This document shows, one piece after another, positions 19,659-27,403 of a DNA stretch of 64,000 nt (the first letter of the stretch is position 1; every line of letters starts with the position of its first letter). The notes beneath the pieces are model-generated. The model ran no database searches, had not been told where the DNA came from, and was given only the letters and a program-made list of their open reading frames with translations. The position numbers and the translations under genes were made by a program. Location: positions 1 to 64,000 of the forward strand of contig NZ_LZZM01000032.1 of NCBI RefSeq assembly GCF_002006345.1. Direction: 5' to 3'. The stretch is from Clostridium puniceum. GTDB lineage: Bacteria; Bacillota; Clostridia; Clostridiales; Clostridiaceae.

Positions 19659-19691
19659 ATTATAACAGCACGATTTTACGATAAATGTCAT
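19659..19691 (-). promoter_or_regulatory. Spo0A-type sigma-A promoter of spoIIE (21-base spacer)
   Basis: On the minus strand ATGACA (19691-19686) and TATAAT (19664-19659) are separated by exactly 21 bases. Over-spaced -35/-10 elements are the established feature of Spo0A-activated sigma-A promoters such as spoIIE and spoIIG of Bacillus. Weak 0A-box-like sequences (TGTCATA at the -35 and TTGTCC about 25 bases farther upstream) are present. Spo0A control is an inference. Confidence 0.65.
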
Positions 19692-20305
19692 AACATGTTT
19701 CTCTTATAAAATTTTCGTAGGACAACTTCATCTAAAATTCTCTAATATCTAATGGTTTAGTAAATTATTTTCACTATAACTAATTTTATTAAAATTGTTT
19801 TAAATCTAGGAATTGTCTATTTAAATAACCAAGTTCCTTTAATTTTTTCTTTGATAATTAATTTGTCGTTAATATTATTTTATTAGAAATTTATACACAA
19901 TTATTTTTTCATAAAATAATAAAAGGTGAATATTATTAGAATTTCTTTATTGCATCAAATTTTAGCTACGAAATTGCTGCCATGTTGGAACAAAAAAGCT
20001 ATATGATGAAATATATATCCATCATATAGCTCTTATTAGTTTCTTTATTGATTGATCCATTCTAGTGAAGACACCTCAAATTCATCATCATTAAGTAATA
20101 TATTTATTTAGTTGTTTTTATTTTAAATACAGTAAACTTTTAATAAATATTTCTACTAGTATTAACTTTTATTAAAATTCCATCACTCACACTCATAAAG
20201 TTTCATATTAACCTCTGTGAATTTTGTATTATTTATATATAGGTAATGTAATATTCAACTGGGTTATCTTCTCTTGTAATTTCGTCAAAATGTTGAACAA
20301 ACAAA
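19692..20305. other. Intergenic region between spoIIE and the tRNA array
   Basis: About 600 A+T-rich bases. Contents: upstream part of the spoIIE promoter, a partial copy of the dispersed repeat core (CTATAACTAATTTTAT near 19770-19790), and a strong hairpin terminator at 19997-20031. No reading frame or RNA gene recognised. Confidence 0.5.
19997..20031 (-). terminator. Intrinsic terminator
   Basis: Perfect 12-bp stem AGCTATATGATG/CATCATATAGCT with an 11-base loop, followed by six U on the minus strand. It acts on minus-strand transcription heading into spoIIE, probably a second stop behind the tRNA array that insulates spoIIE. Confidence 0.8.
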
Positions 20306-20334
20306 AAAGACCTAAGTTTATTACTTAAGTCTTT
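20306..20334 (-). terminator. Intrinsic terminator of the tRNA array
   Basis: 12-bp stem AAAGACYTAAGT/ACTTAAGTCTTT with a U run, directly abutting the 3' end of the last tRNA-Leu. Confidence 0.85.
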
Positions 20335-20423
20335 GGTGCCGAAGACCGGAATCGAACCGGTACGGTGTTTAACCACCGCAGGATTTTAAGTCCTGTGCGT
20401 CTGCCAGTTCCGCCACTTCGGCA
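20334..20423 (-). tRNA. tRNA-Leu (TAA), last gene of the array
   Basis: 90-nt type II tRNA with a long variable arm. Acceptor TGCCGAA, anticodon loop CTTAAAA (anticodon TAA), CCA encoded. Identical to three other copies in the array. Confidence 0.97.
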
Positions 20424-20502
20424 TATTAATAAATTTTATAATATATATAGAATTTACGACACTTTAGATTTATTTCTAAATATTCTTATCATTAAAAATA
20501 AA
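20424..20502 (-). pseudogene. Decayed elongator tRNA-Met relic
   Basis: In the other units an elongator tRNA-Met lies between fMet and Leu. Here that slot holds 79 non-tRNA bases. They keep TACGACAC at 32 bases from the Leu gene (31 in intact units), flanked by GAA-TT where the intact gene has GAA-CC. Several neighbouring differences are C-to-T or G-to-A. A TTTAGA/TCTAAA hairpin sits where the anticodon arm would be. I read this as an eroded tRNA-Met. Similarity elsewhere in the segment is weak. Confidence 0.45.
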
Positions 20503-20578
<76 letters not shown>

Positions 20579-20598
20579 TTATTATGTTTTCATATATA

Positions 20599-20688
20599 TG
20601 GTGCCGAAGACCGGAATCGAACCGGTACGGTGTTTAACCACCGCAGGATTTTAAGTCCTGTGCGTCTGCCAGTTCCGCCACTTCGGCA
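20599..20688 (-). tRNA. tRNA-Leu (TAA)
   Basis: Same sequence as the other array tRNA-Leu genes: 90 nt, anticodon TAA, encoded CCA. Confidence 0.97.
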
Positions 20689-20693
20689 CATAT

Positions 20694-20770
20694 TGGTAGC
20701 GGAAATAGGACTTGAACCTACGACACCTCGGGTATGAACCGAGTGCTCTAGCCAGCTGAGCTATTCCGCC
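20694..20770 (-). tRNA. Elongator tRNA-Met (CAT)
   Basis: 77-nt tRNA with acceptor GGCGGAA, paired first position, and anticodon arm CTCGGTTCATACCCGAG. The sequence resembles elongator tRNA-Met of Firmicutes, and not the lysidine tRNA-Ile2 (whose acceptor begins GGAC). CCA encoded. Confidence 0.93.
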
Positions 20771-20777
20771 ATATTAA

Positions 20778-20853
<76 letters not shown>

Positions 20854-20873
20854 TTATTATGTTTTCATATATA

Positions 20874-20963
20874 TGGTGCCGAAGACCGGAATCGAACCGG
20901 TACGGTGTTTAACCACCGCAGGATTTTAAGTCCTGTGCGTCTGCCAGTTCCGCCACTTCGGCA
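20874..20963 (-). tRNA. tRNA-Leu (TAA)
   Basis: Identical 90-nt tRNA-Leu with anticodon TAA, 275 bases from the next copy. Confidence 0.97.
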
Positions 20964-20968
20964 CATAT

Positions 20969-21045
20969 TGGTAGCGGAAATAGGACTTGAACCTACGACA
21001 CCTCGGGTATGAACCGAGTGCTCTAGCCAGCTGAGCTATTCCGCC
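20969..21045 (-). tRNA. Elongator tRNA-Met (CAT)
   Basis: Identical to the copy at 20694-20770. Second intact member of the amplified unit. Confidence 0.93.
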
Positions 21046-21052
21046 ATATTAA

Positions 21053-21128
<76 letters not shown>

Positions 21129-21149
21129 TTATTATGTTTTTCATATATA

Positions 21150-21239
21150 TGGTGCCGAAGACCGGAATCGAACCGGTACGGTGTTTAACCACCGCAGGAT
21201 TTTAAGTCCTGTGCGTCTGCCAGTTCCGCCACTTCGGCA
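21150..21239 (-). tRNA. tRNA-Leu (TAA), first gene of the array
   Basis: 90-nt tRNA-Leu, anticodon TAA. Lies about 35 bases downstream of the consensus promoter that drives the whole nine-gene array. Confidence 0.97.
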
Positions 21240-21273
21240 TGTCACTACACATAATGTGCCGACAACAAAGCTA

Positions 21274-21302
21274 ATTATAATATATAATCTTTAGGCTGTC
21301 AA
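21274..21302 (-). promoter_or_regulatory. Promoter of the nine-tRNA array
   Basis: Perfect TTGACA (21302-21297), 17 bases, TATAAT (21279-21274) on the minus strand, just upstream of the first tRNA-Leu. Confidence 0.88.
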
Positions 21303-21512
21303 TATTTTTTAAATAAATTTTATTATTAATCAAAATCTAGTTTTTAATACTAGATTTATGTATTAATTATTAATTTTAATTATATAAATATATTGCGCTT
21401 AACTTTATAAATGTAGAATAAACCGCAAAAAATAAATATATTTTTTACTAATTTATCCTACATCTTTAAAACTTATTAATTACTATATTTTATTATACCT
21501 TTTAAATAAATT

Positions 21513-21923
21513 CTAAGAACCCTTTTTTCCACCTTTTCCTTTAAATTCTTGATGTTTTTTTACATCTTGCATTCTTTCTTCACTATCTTTTAAGAATCTA
21601 GACATAATGTCTTCAAAATTTCCAGTATTACTAGGCTTCTTTTTCTCTGCCGGTTTCCAGTCAATTTCTGCTGGTTTAACTGATTTTCTTTGAACATTTG
21701 CTTGTTTTATTGAAAGACTTATTTTTCCATTATCATCAATTGAGATAACCTTTACCTTCACTTTATCTTGTTCACTAAGGTGTTCTCTAATATCTTTTAC
21801 GTAAGAATCTGCTACTTCTGAAATATGAACTAATCCAGTTTTGCCTTCAACTTCAATAAAAGCCCCAAAGTTTGTAATGTTTATAACTGTGCCCTCTACT
21901 ATGTTTCCTGCCATTAAGGTCAT
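21513..21923 (-). CDS. yabR: S1 RNA-binding domain protein (YabR-like)
   Basis: 136 residues. One S1 OB-fold (about 5-72) shows the signature GNIVEGTVINITNFGAFIEV, then GLVHISEVAD and KVKVISIDDNGKISLSIKQ. A basic, low-complexity tail ends in GKGGKKGS. S1 domains bind RNA. In Bacillus yabR sits between divIC and spoIIE as here. Its exact role is unsettled (general translation or RNA-binding factor). Strong AAGGAGGAG before ATG. Confidence 0.9.
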   Translation of the reverse strand: MTLMAGNIVEGTVINITNFGAFIEVEGKTGLVHISEVADSYVKDIREHLSEQDKVKVKVISIDDNGKISLSIKQANVQRKSVKPAEIDWKPAEKKKPSNTGNFEDIMSRFLKDSEERMQDVKKHQEFKGKGGKKGS

Positions 21924-22069
21924 GTTTAAAAGACTCCTCCTTAAATTTAAAAATATATAAATTTATAAGAACAACCTTTAATAAAGACGTTCTTAAATTT
22001 AAACTACAATTTTAATGATTAATAAATATTATATTGTTAGAATTTTATTAGTTTTCTATACACTTAAAG

Positions 22070-22363
22070 TTAATTGGAACTTTTATCTGTTACCTCACCA
22101 TTAACAACTTTTTCTCCTGGTTTAATCATTCCAAGTCTTTCTCTTGCTAACTTCTCAAGATAATCTGCTGAATCTGAATTAATCTTTTCAACTTCCTCTT
22201 GAAGTCTGTCATTTTTTTGCTTAACTTCATCTAATTGGGACTGCTTACTGTCGATTTCCTTTTGAATTCTATTCATAGTTATGCATTGTCTAATATAACT
22301 AAAAGCAAAGAAAACAATAAATCCAGCAATTATTATTTTTTTTAATATTAACTTTTTTCCCAT
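22070..22363 (-). CDS. divIC: Septum formation initiator, DivIC/FtsB family
   Basis: 97-residue bitopic membrane protein: short basic N-terminus, one transmembrane helix (about 8-25), then a heptad coiled coil (about 30-65, rich in K, Q, E with L/V spacing). It ends with the conserved LARERLGMIKPGEKV of the family. Known members join FtsL and DivIB at the division septum. The place between yabQ and yabR matches Bacillus divIC. GAGG lies eight bases before ATG. Confidence 0.9.
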   Translation of the reverse strand: MGKKLILKKIIIAGFIVFFAFSYIRQCITMNRIQKEIDSKQSQLDEVKQKNDRLQEEVEKINSDSADYLEKLARERLGMIKPGEKVVNGEVTDKSSN

Positions 22364-22439
22364 CTATAGAACCTCTATTTTATAAATTCTCTTATATCTA
22401 TTGTAAACACTATGTTGCTATTATTCAAGTAATTTTTTC

Positions 22440-22832
22440 TTATTTCCTTTTATCTGTAATTTTATATACAATTATTTTTAATGGATAACATATATTTTTT
22501 AATATTATTCTTATTAATTTGTAAAATGTCCATGCTATTACTATTTCACTAGCATAAACATACTTACTAATAAATCTAAAATATATTAATAGAGCGCTGA
22601 CTATAAGAATGTATACATAGGGAGTTAGAAAAGCATAATTAGTATATAACAGAAAAGTAAAAATAACCAAAGCAATAAGTATACAAAATAATATGTCTTG
22701 TATTATCGTCAATATTTTTATGGAGTTTATCCCTCTTACTACTCTATATATATCAAATAATACTCCTGCGATAAGTCCGCCAAGCAAACTATACATAACA
22801 AGATTAATTTGCATATTTAATCCTAAAGGCAT
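22440..22832 (-). CDS. yabQ: Spore cortex biosynthesis protein YabQ
   Basis: 130 residues with about four or five hydrophobic segments and the N-terminal pattern YSLLGGLIAGVLFDIYRVVRG typical of YabQ (shown here only as landmark). In Bacillus YabQ is a sigma-E-dependent membrane protein of the outer forespore membrane needed for cortex formation. It begins six bases after yabP, so the two are co-transcribed. AGGAAT precedes the ATG. Confidence 0.9.
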   Translation of the reverse strand: MPLGLNMQINLVMYSLLGGLIAGVLFDIYRVVRGINSIKILTIIQDILFCILIALVIFTFLLYTNYAFLTPYVYILIVSALLIYFRFISKYVYASEIVIAWTFYKLIRIILKNICYPLKIIVYKITDKRK

Positions 22833-22838
22833 AAATTC

Positions 22839-23132
22839 CTACTTAAACAACTTACTTATTATACTCTCATTGCTTTTCTTTGATACTTTTCCATTATATA
22901 TCATAGATGAAATGCTTCCAGCAATTATAACATCCCCATTTTGCACATCTAATTTATTCATTTTTAAGTCTTCGCCTTTAATAGTTAAATTGCCTAAATT
23001 AGTAGTTAAATCTATTTTCTGCTCATCAAAACTTATAACTTCTACAACACCACTCAATGTTAATTTTTTTCTATTTTCTAACATTAAATTAGATTTATTA
23101 TCATCAATCTTATTTTCTGTTTTTTTCTCCAT
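22839..23132 (-). CDS. yabP: Sporulation protein YabP
   Basis: 97 residues from the start chosen here. Soluble, with a central block ENRKKLTLSGVVEVISFDEQ and LTIKGEDLKMNKLDVQNGDV. This is the YabP family pattern of a small beta-rich protein required for cortex or coat assembly. GGAGG lies seven bases upstream of ATG 23132. A frame five codons longer would place that site inside the coding region. First gene of a yabP-yabQ pair. No clear sigma-E promoter could be fixed by eye. Confidence 0.9.
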   Translation of the reverse strand: MEKKTENKIDDNKSNLMLENRKKLTLSGVVEVISFDEQKIDLTTNLGNLTIKGEDLKMNKLDVQNGDVIIAGSISSMIYNGKVSKKSNESIISKLFK

Positions 23133-23450
23133 TAAAAACTCCTCCATTCTTTCTTCTCACATATGTGAAAAATAATAATCTGAATTTTTCTTCCTAAACT
23201 TTATAAAGACAGCATCATAAGTAACAAAAATATATTGTTCTACTATTCTTCGTAATGTGCCTTATACAATATATGTTTATATACTATAATTTAGAATGTA
23301 GAATTTTTATGAATTATTCTAATAAATATATGCATAAAAAATAGTTTTCTTAACTCTTTATATTCTTTTGCATTAACTTTCAAATTAATTATATCTAAAT
23401 GAAAAATAATCTCCCATTAATAAAAGAATTTATAAAATCCATCACATATG
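23133..23450. other. Intergenic region upstream of yabP
   Basis: About 320 A+T-rich bases that should contain the sporulation promoter of yabP-yabQ. I could not match the sigma-E consensus convincingly. No gene seen. Confidence 0.4.
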
Positions 23451-23451
23451 A

Positions 23452-23487
23452 AAAGAGTAGATAAATACTCCGATTTTTCTACTCTTT
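23452..23487 (-). terminator. Weak terminator hairpin overlapping the rqcP stop codon
   Basis: Perfect 9-bp stem AAAGAGTAG/CTACTCTTT (23452-23460 with 23479-23487), then TTTTCAT on the minus strand. The U run is short and the right arm covers the end of the reading frame. Confidence 0.5.
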
Positions 23488-23739
23488 ATCTTCTTCTCCT
23501 TCAATAATTAAATACATTTCCTTTGCATCTTCTTTTCTGACATGTTCTGCTATATTAATTATTTCTGCTTTTAATATTCTATTTGCAAAAGTTATTTGAA
23601 TTATGTCTCCTTCTTTTACTTTTGTGGAAGGTTTCGCTACTTTATCATTTATTAATATACGGCCACTTTCACTGATTTCTTTTGCTACAGTTCTTCTCTT
23701 TATGATACGAGATACCTTTAAATACTTATCTAATCGCAT
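23479..23739 (-). CDS. rqcP: S4-domain RNA-binding protein, RqcP/YabO (Hsp15 family)
   Basis: 86 residues, a single S4 domain (MRLDKYLKVSRIIKRRTVAK, then GRILINDK-AKPSTKVKEGD). In Bacillus the orthologue YabO (RqcP) works with RqcH in ribosome quality control, helping translocate alanine-tailed peptidyl-tRNA on obstructed 50S subunits. That function is transferred by family and synteny (between hup/mazG and yabP). Start at ATG 23739 with AAGGAG seven bases upstream. A TTG-initiated frame six codons longer runs over that site. The hup terminator lies immediately upstream. Confidence 0.92.
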   Translation of the reverse strand: MRLDKYLKVSRIIKRRTVAKEISESGRILINDKVAKPSTKVKEGDIIQITFANRILKAEIINIAEHVRKEDAKEMYLIIEGEEDKE

Positions 23740-23760
23740 AATTTTCTCCTTTATCAAAAA

Positions 23761-23780
23761 AACCCGAGAAAACTCGGGTT
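23761..23780 (-). terminator. Intrinsic terminator of hup
   Basis: Perfect 8-bp GC-rich stem AACCCGAG/CTCGGGTT, tetraloop and U run on the minus strand (23760-23756). It lies just 16-21 bases before the rqcP start, so rqcP depends on partial read-through or on an unseen promoter. Confidence 0.92.
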
Positions 23781-23806
23781 CTTTATTTACTCTGTTAACT
23801 TGTATA

Positions 23807-24082
23807 TTACTTGTTAACTTTATCTTTGAATTCTTTACCTGCTTTGAATACTGGAACTGTTGTTGCAGGAATCTTTATAACTTCTTTAGTTCTAGGGTTT
23901 CTTCCTTCTCTAGCAGCTCTTTCTCTTGTTTCGAATGTTCCGAAACCAACTAATTGAACCTTTTCACCTTTTTCTAGTGTTTCTTCAACACTTTCAATTA
24001 AAGCTTTTAATGCCAATTCTGCATCCTTTTTTGTTAACTTACTTTTTTCTGCCATGCTAGTAATTAATTCTGCTTTATTCAC
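23807..24082 (-). CDS. hup: DNA-binding protein HU
   Basis: 91-residue nucleoid protein that bends DNA as a dimer. It begins MNKAELITSMAEKSKLTKKD. The beta-arm signature GFGTFETRERAAREGRNP..TKE is present with the conserved proline (IPATTVPVFKAGK). Its own promoter and terminator frame the gene inside the mazG-rqcP order, so it is expected to be expressed as an abundant monocistronic mRNA. AGGAGG precedes ATG. Confidence 0.98.
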   Translation of the reverse strand: MNKAELITSMAEKSKLTKKDAELALKALIESVEETLEKGEKVQLVGFGTFETRERAAREGRNPRTKEVIKIPATTVPVFKAGKEFKDKVNK

Positions 24083-24154
24083 AATAACATCCTCCTTAAA
24101 ATCCAGTTATATATTTTCTAACTGTTTTCTTTATGTACTAAATTGCACTTCTTT

Positions 24155-24183
24155 ATTATATAACCTCTTCAGCCAGCCGTCTA
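24155..24183 (-). promoter_or_regulatory. Probable promoter of hup
   Basis: TAGACG (24183-24178), 17 bases, TATAAT (24160-24155) on the minus strand. A 10-bp inverted repeat TATAGGAAAA/TTTTCCTATA sits across and just upstream of the -35 and could be a regulatory site. Confidence 0.45.
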
Positions 24184-24301
24184 TAGGAAAACAATTTCTT
24201 TTCCTATAAGGAACCAAATAATTCAATAAATCATTACAACATAGTTCTTTATAAATTATTATTCTGCATAAACTAGAAAACTCCTTTATTTAAATCACAT
24301 A

Positions 24302-25753
24302 TTAATCTATTTTTTTTGAAATTTCCCATAGTTTATCCATTTCCTCCATATTCATATTAGTTATTTCAATATTTTTTTCCTTTGCGATCTTCTCAATATA
24401 TGCAAATCTTTTTATAAACTTGTCTATAGTATAATTTAAAGCTATCTCTTCATCAATCTTTAAAAACCTTGCAACATTAACACATGAGAAGAATAAATCC
24501 CCTAGTTCTTCTTTTATTTTTTCCACATTTTCTGTATTATATACATCAATTACTTCATTAAGTTCTTCTTTTACCTTATCTATAGCCAAATTTACATCTT
24601 CAAAGTCAAATCCAACTCTTTTTGCTTTTTCTTGAACCTTGTGTGCTCTTAAAAGTGCTGGTAATCCTTTTGTTATTCCCTTCATTTCTTCAGTAATGCT
24701 ATTATATCCTTTTTCTTTTTTCTTAAGCTCATCCCATTTTTCCAATACTTCTTCTGATGAATTTAATTCATTATCCTTTTTGAAAACATGTGGATGTCTA
24801 TTTATCATTTTGTTACATATTCCTTCTACTATATCGCTTATATCAAAATAACCTTCTTCTTTTCCGATAGATGCATGAAAAACAACTTGAAGTAGAACAT
24901 CTCCAAGCTCTTCAATTAAAGAATCATCCTCTTCTTGATCTATAGCATCTATAACTTCATAACTTTCCTCTATTAATGCCTTTTTTAGAGACTGATGAGT
25001 TTGCTCCCTATCCCATGGACATCCATCCTCACTTCTTAAAGTTTCTATTATAGATAATAAATCATTAAAATCTTTTTTATTTTTCAAGTCCTTTGGAATA
25101 TATATAGATGTTAAGTAATCTATATCATCCTGCATATCTAATTCAAATAATGGTATTTTTCTTATACTTTCTTGATCTTTTATTCCTGCTGCTCTTACAT
25201 AATATATTTCTGTTTCATCATTATACTGCTCCAATAGCTTTAATTTAACTTCTGATGCTATTAATTGATTATAAACTTGAGTAATTATAGTTCCTATTCT
25301 CTTATCTAAAATTTGATTCTCTATATCAAAAGAGTCTATAACCTTTAATCCTTCTATTGGATCAATTTTAAGCCCTTCAATCATAGCATCAATAAAGCTT
25401 ACTGCCGGTATTATTTTATACTCTACATTATTTTCTTTACATAGCTCTATTAAATTAAACACTGATTTTTCTGCAACTAACGGATGACCTGGTACTGCAT
25501 AAATTAAATTTCCCAACTCTTCATGCTTTTTAATTAAATCATTCGCTATATTTAAATATACTTCATCAAAGCTCCCTATACTTTCATAAACATTATCATA
25601 AGTGCCAAACACAATATTCTTTTCTTTTAAATAATCTACAGTTGGGTGTTTTTCTGTTCTCAAAAATATATTTTTATTGCTTTCAATTTCACATATTGTT
25701 CCTATAGTCAACGCTTCCTTAGCTCCTGGCCCTAACCCTACTATTTTAATCAT
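24302..25753 (-). CDS. mazG: Tetrapyrrole-methylase-like/MazG nucleotide pyrophosphohydrolase fusion (YabN)
   Basis: 483 residues with two domains. The N-terminal part (about 1-215; MIKIVGLGPGAKEALTIG) is a SAM-dependent tetrapyrrole methylase fold. The C-terminal part (about 225-483) is MazG, with DLLSIIETLRSEDGCPWDRE and the metal-binding EExxE/ExxD set (EESYEVIDAI, EELGDVLLQ) repeated in a second half (EELGDLFFSCV). MazG hydrolyses nucleoside triphosphates, including non-canonical ones. The fusion is usual in Firmicutes. 17 bases separate it from spoVB upstream, indicating an operon. Confidence 0.95.
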   Translation of the reverse strand: MIKIVGLGPGAKEALTIGTICEIESNKNIFLRTEKHPTVDYLKEKNIVFGTYDNVYESIGSFDEVYLNIANDLIKKHEELGNLIYAVPGHPLVAEKSVFNLIELCKENNVEYKIIPAVSFIDAMIEGLKIDPIEGLKVIDSFDIENQILDKRIGTIITQVYNQLIASEVKLKLLEQYNDETEIYYVRAAGIKDQESIRKIPLFELDMQDDIDYLTSIYIPKDLKNKKDFNDLLSIIETLRSEDGCPWDREQTHQSLKKALIEESYEVIDAIDQEEDDSLIEELGDVLLQVVFHASIGKEEGYFDISDIVEGICNKMINRHPHVFKKDNELNSSEEVLEKWDELKKKEKGYNSITEEMKGITKGLPALLRAHKVQEKAKRVGFDFEDVNLAIDKVKEELNEVIDVYNTENVEKIKEELGDLFFSCVNVARFLKIDEEIALNYTIDKFIKRFAYIEKIAKEKNIEITNMNMEEMDKLWEISKKID

Positions 25754-25770
25754 TAGGTGTTCTCTCCTTT

Positions 25771-27306
25771 TTACCTTTTTCTAATTCTACTTCTTATTTC
25801 TTCAATGTTAAACATTTTAAGTACAAATATTAGTGATATATATATTATCATACCTAAAAATATAGATATTAAGCAAGATATTCCATTGCTTATTGTATTT
25901 TTATATACAAAATTATAACTAATTAATACGAATAACATCATAATTACTGATGCATATGTTGGTTTTATTAATATTTCATATAAATTAAGTTTTATCCTCA
26001 ACTTATATTTCATAGTTATTATATTCAAAATACTTACTATTGTATAGGCTCCAAAACTCGCTATAACAGCTCCATATATGTTAAACTGCTCTAATGGAAC
26101 TAATATCTCTGTTAATACAATTTTAATTACACATCCCATTAGTAAATTAATAACGGGCATTATATAATTTCCTGTTCCTTGTAAAATAGCTGTTGTTGTT
26201 TGAGTAATTATTATAAAAGGAATGGTCAAAGATAAATATTTTAATATTTCTATACCCTCAAATCTTCCCGGAAATATAAATTTCATTATTGGTTCTGCTA
26301 GAAAAAAAAGTCCAAAAGTACAAGGAATTGCAATTATAGTTGCCATTTTCATAGAAATATCTATTTTCGCCCTAAGTTCTTTTTGTTTCTTTAATATAGA
26401 AACTTCAGCTATAATGGGAATTAAAGATGTGCAAATTGCCATAGAAATAGTAAGTGGAATATTAACAATAACAGAGGCTTTGCCTGTCAATTGTGCATAT
26501 AATATTGTAGCTTGAGTTTTTGTAAGTCCTGCTTCTAAAAGTTTTTGTGGAACTAAAATTGAATCTATTAAATTCATAATACTGCTAACGGTTGTCCCTA
26601 AGGATATAGGAATTGCAATTTTTAATATGGTGTTTAATATTTCAGTATTAATTTTTATGTTTTTTATTTTATAACGTTTTTTTATATTCCTATATTTAGA
26701 ATATAAATACGAACCTCCAAGTACTGCTCCTGCAGTAGCACCAAATGCTGCTCCCCCAGCTGAATATTCAATACCCTTTGGTAATAAAATTACAGCAAGT
26801 CCTACACCAAATATAACTCTGCCAAGCTGCTCTATTATTTGGGATATAGCTGACGGAGTCATGTTTTGTAACCCTTGAAAAAAACCCCTAAATATAGTTA
26901 GAAAAGATATTACAATAGGTGCAAACGATATTCCTATTAATGAATAATAAGCTTTAGTATCCCATTTTAAAAATACTATTATTTCTTTTGCAAAGAAGAA
27001 TAATGATAATGTAGTGCCTGTACCTATTATAGCCATTAAAATAGCAGACTCCTTCATAACTTCAAAGCTTCCATATATATCATTTGTTGCATTCCTTTCT
27101 GATATCATTTTAGAAATTGCAACAGGAACTCCAGATGCCATTGCTATAAAAAACATATATAATGGGTAAGACATTTGATAATATCCTATTCCTTCATCTC
27201 CTATTAACATTATTAACGGCCATCTAAAAAATAGTCCTAAAAATCTAGTTAATATTCCTGCGGCTCCAAGAATTATACTCCCTTTTATTAGGGATTGTTT
27301 ATTCAT
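25771..27306 (-). CDS. spoVB: SpoVB/YabM-like lipid flippase (MOP exporter superfamily)
   Basis: 511 residues with about 14 hydrophobic segments and the N-terminal pattern GSIILGAAGILTRFLGLFF of the polysaccharide transport/SpoVB family. Members flip undecaprenyl-linked precursors (MurJ-like), and SpoVB acts in spore cortex synthesis. Which of SpoVB or YabM it corresponds to functionally is open. The spoVT-spoVB-mazG order matches Bacillus. Its ribosome-binding site GGAGGT is buried in an 18-bp hairpin that ends three bases before the start codon, an unusual arrangement described separately. Confidence 0.9.
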   Translation of the reverse strand: MNKQSLIKGSIILGAAGILTRFLGLFFRWPLIMLIGDEGIGYYQMSYPLYMFFIAMASGVPVAISKMISERNATNDIYGSFEVMKESAILMAIIGTGTTLSLFFFAKEIIVFLKWDTKAYYSLIGISFAPIVISFLTIFRGFFQGLQNMTPSAISQIIEQLGRVIFGVGLAVILLPKGIEYSAGGAAFGATAGAVLGGSYLYSKYRNIKKRYKIKNIKINTEILNTILKIAIPISLGTTVSSIMNLIDSILVPQKLLEAGLTKTQATILYAQLTGKASVIVNIPLTISMAICTSLIPIIAEVSILKKQKELRAKIDISMKMATIIAIPCTFGLFFLAEPIMKFIFPGRFEGIEILKYLSLTIPFIIITQTTTAILQGTGNYIMPVINLLMGCVIKIVLTEILVPLEQFNIYGAVIASFGAYTIVSILNIITMKYKLRIKLNLYEILIKPTYASVIMMLFVLISYNFVYKNTISNGISCLISIFLGMIIYISLIFVLKMFNIEEIRSRIRKR

Positions 27307-27309
27307 AAA

Positions 27310-27363
27310 ATACCTCCAAACTTACAAGTTACTAATTAATTATTATTGTAAGTTTAGAGGTAT
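27310..27363 (-). promoter_or_regulatory. Hairpin sequestering the spoVB ribosome-binding site
   Basis: On the minus strand ATACCTCTAAACTTACAA (27363-27346) pairs with TTGTAAGTTTGGAGGTAT (27327-27310): 18 bp with a single G-U pair and an 18-base loop. The 3' arm contains GGAGGT, the spoVB Shine-Dalgarno, and the ATG begins three bases later. Either it represses spoVB translation unless opened, or it doubles as a leaky spoVT terminator (UAUUUUAU follows). Confidence 0.75.
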
Positions 27364-27403
27364 TATGCCTTTTATTTTTCATCTAGTGATTAAATTATAA
27401 TTA

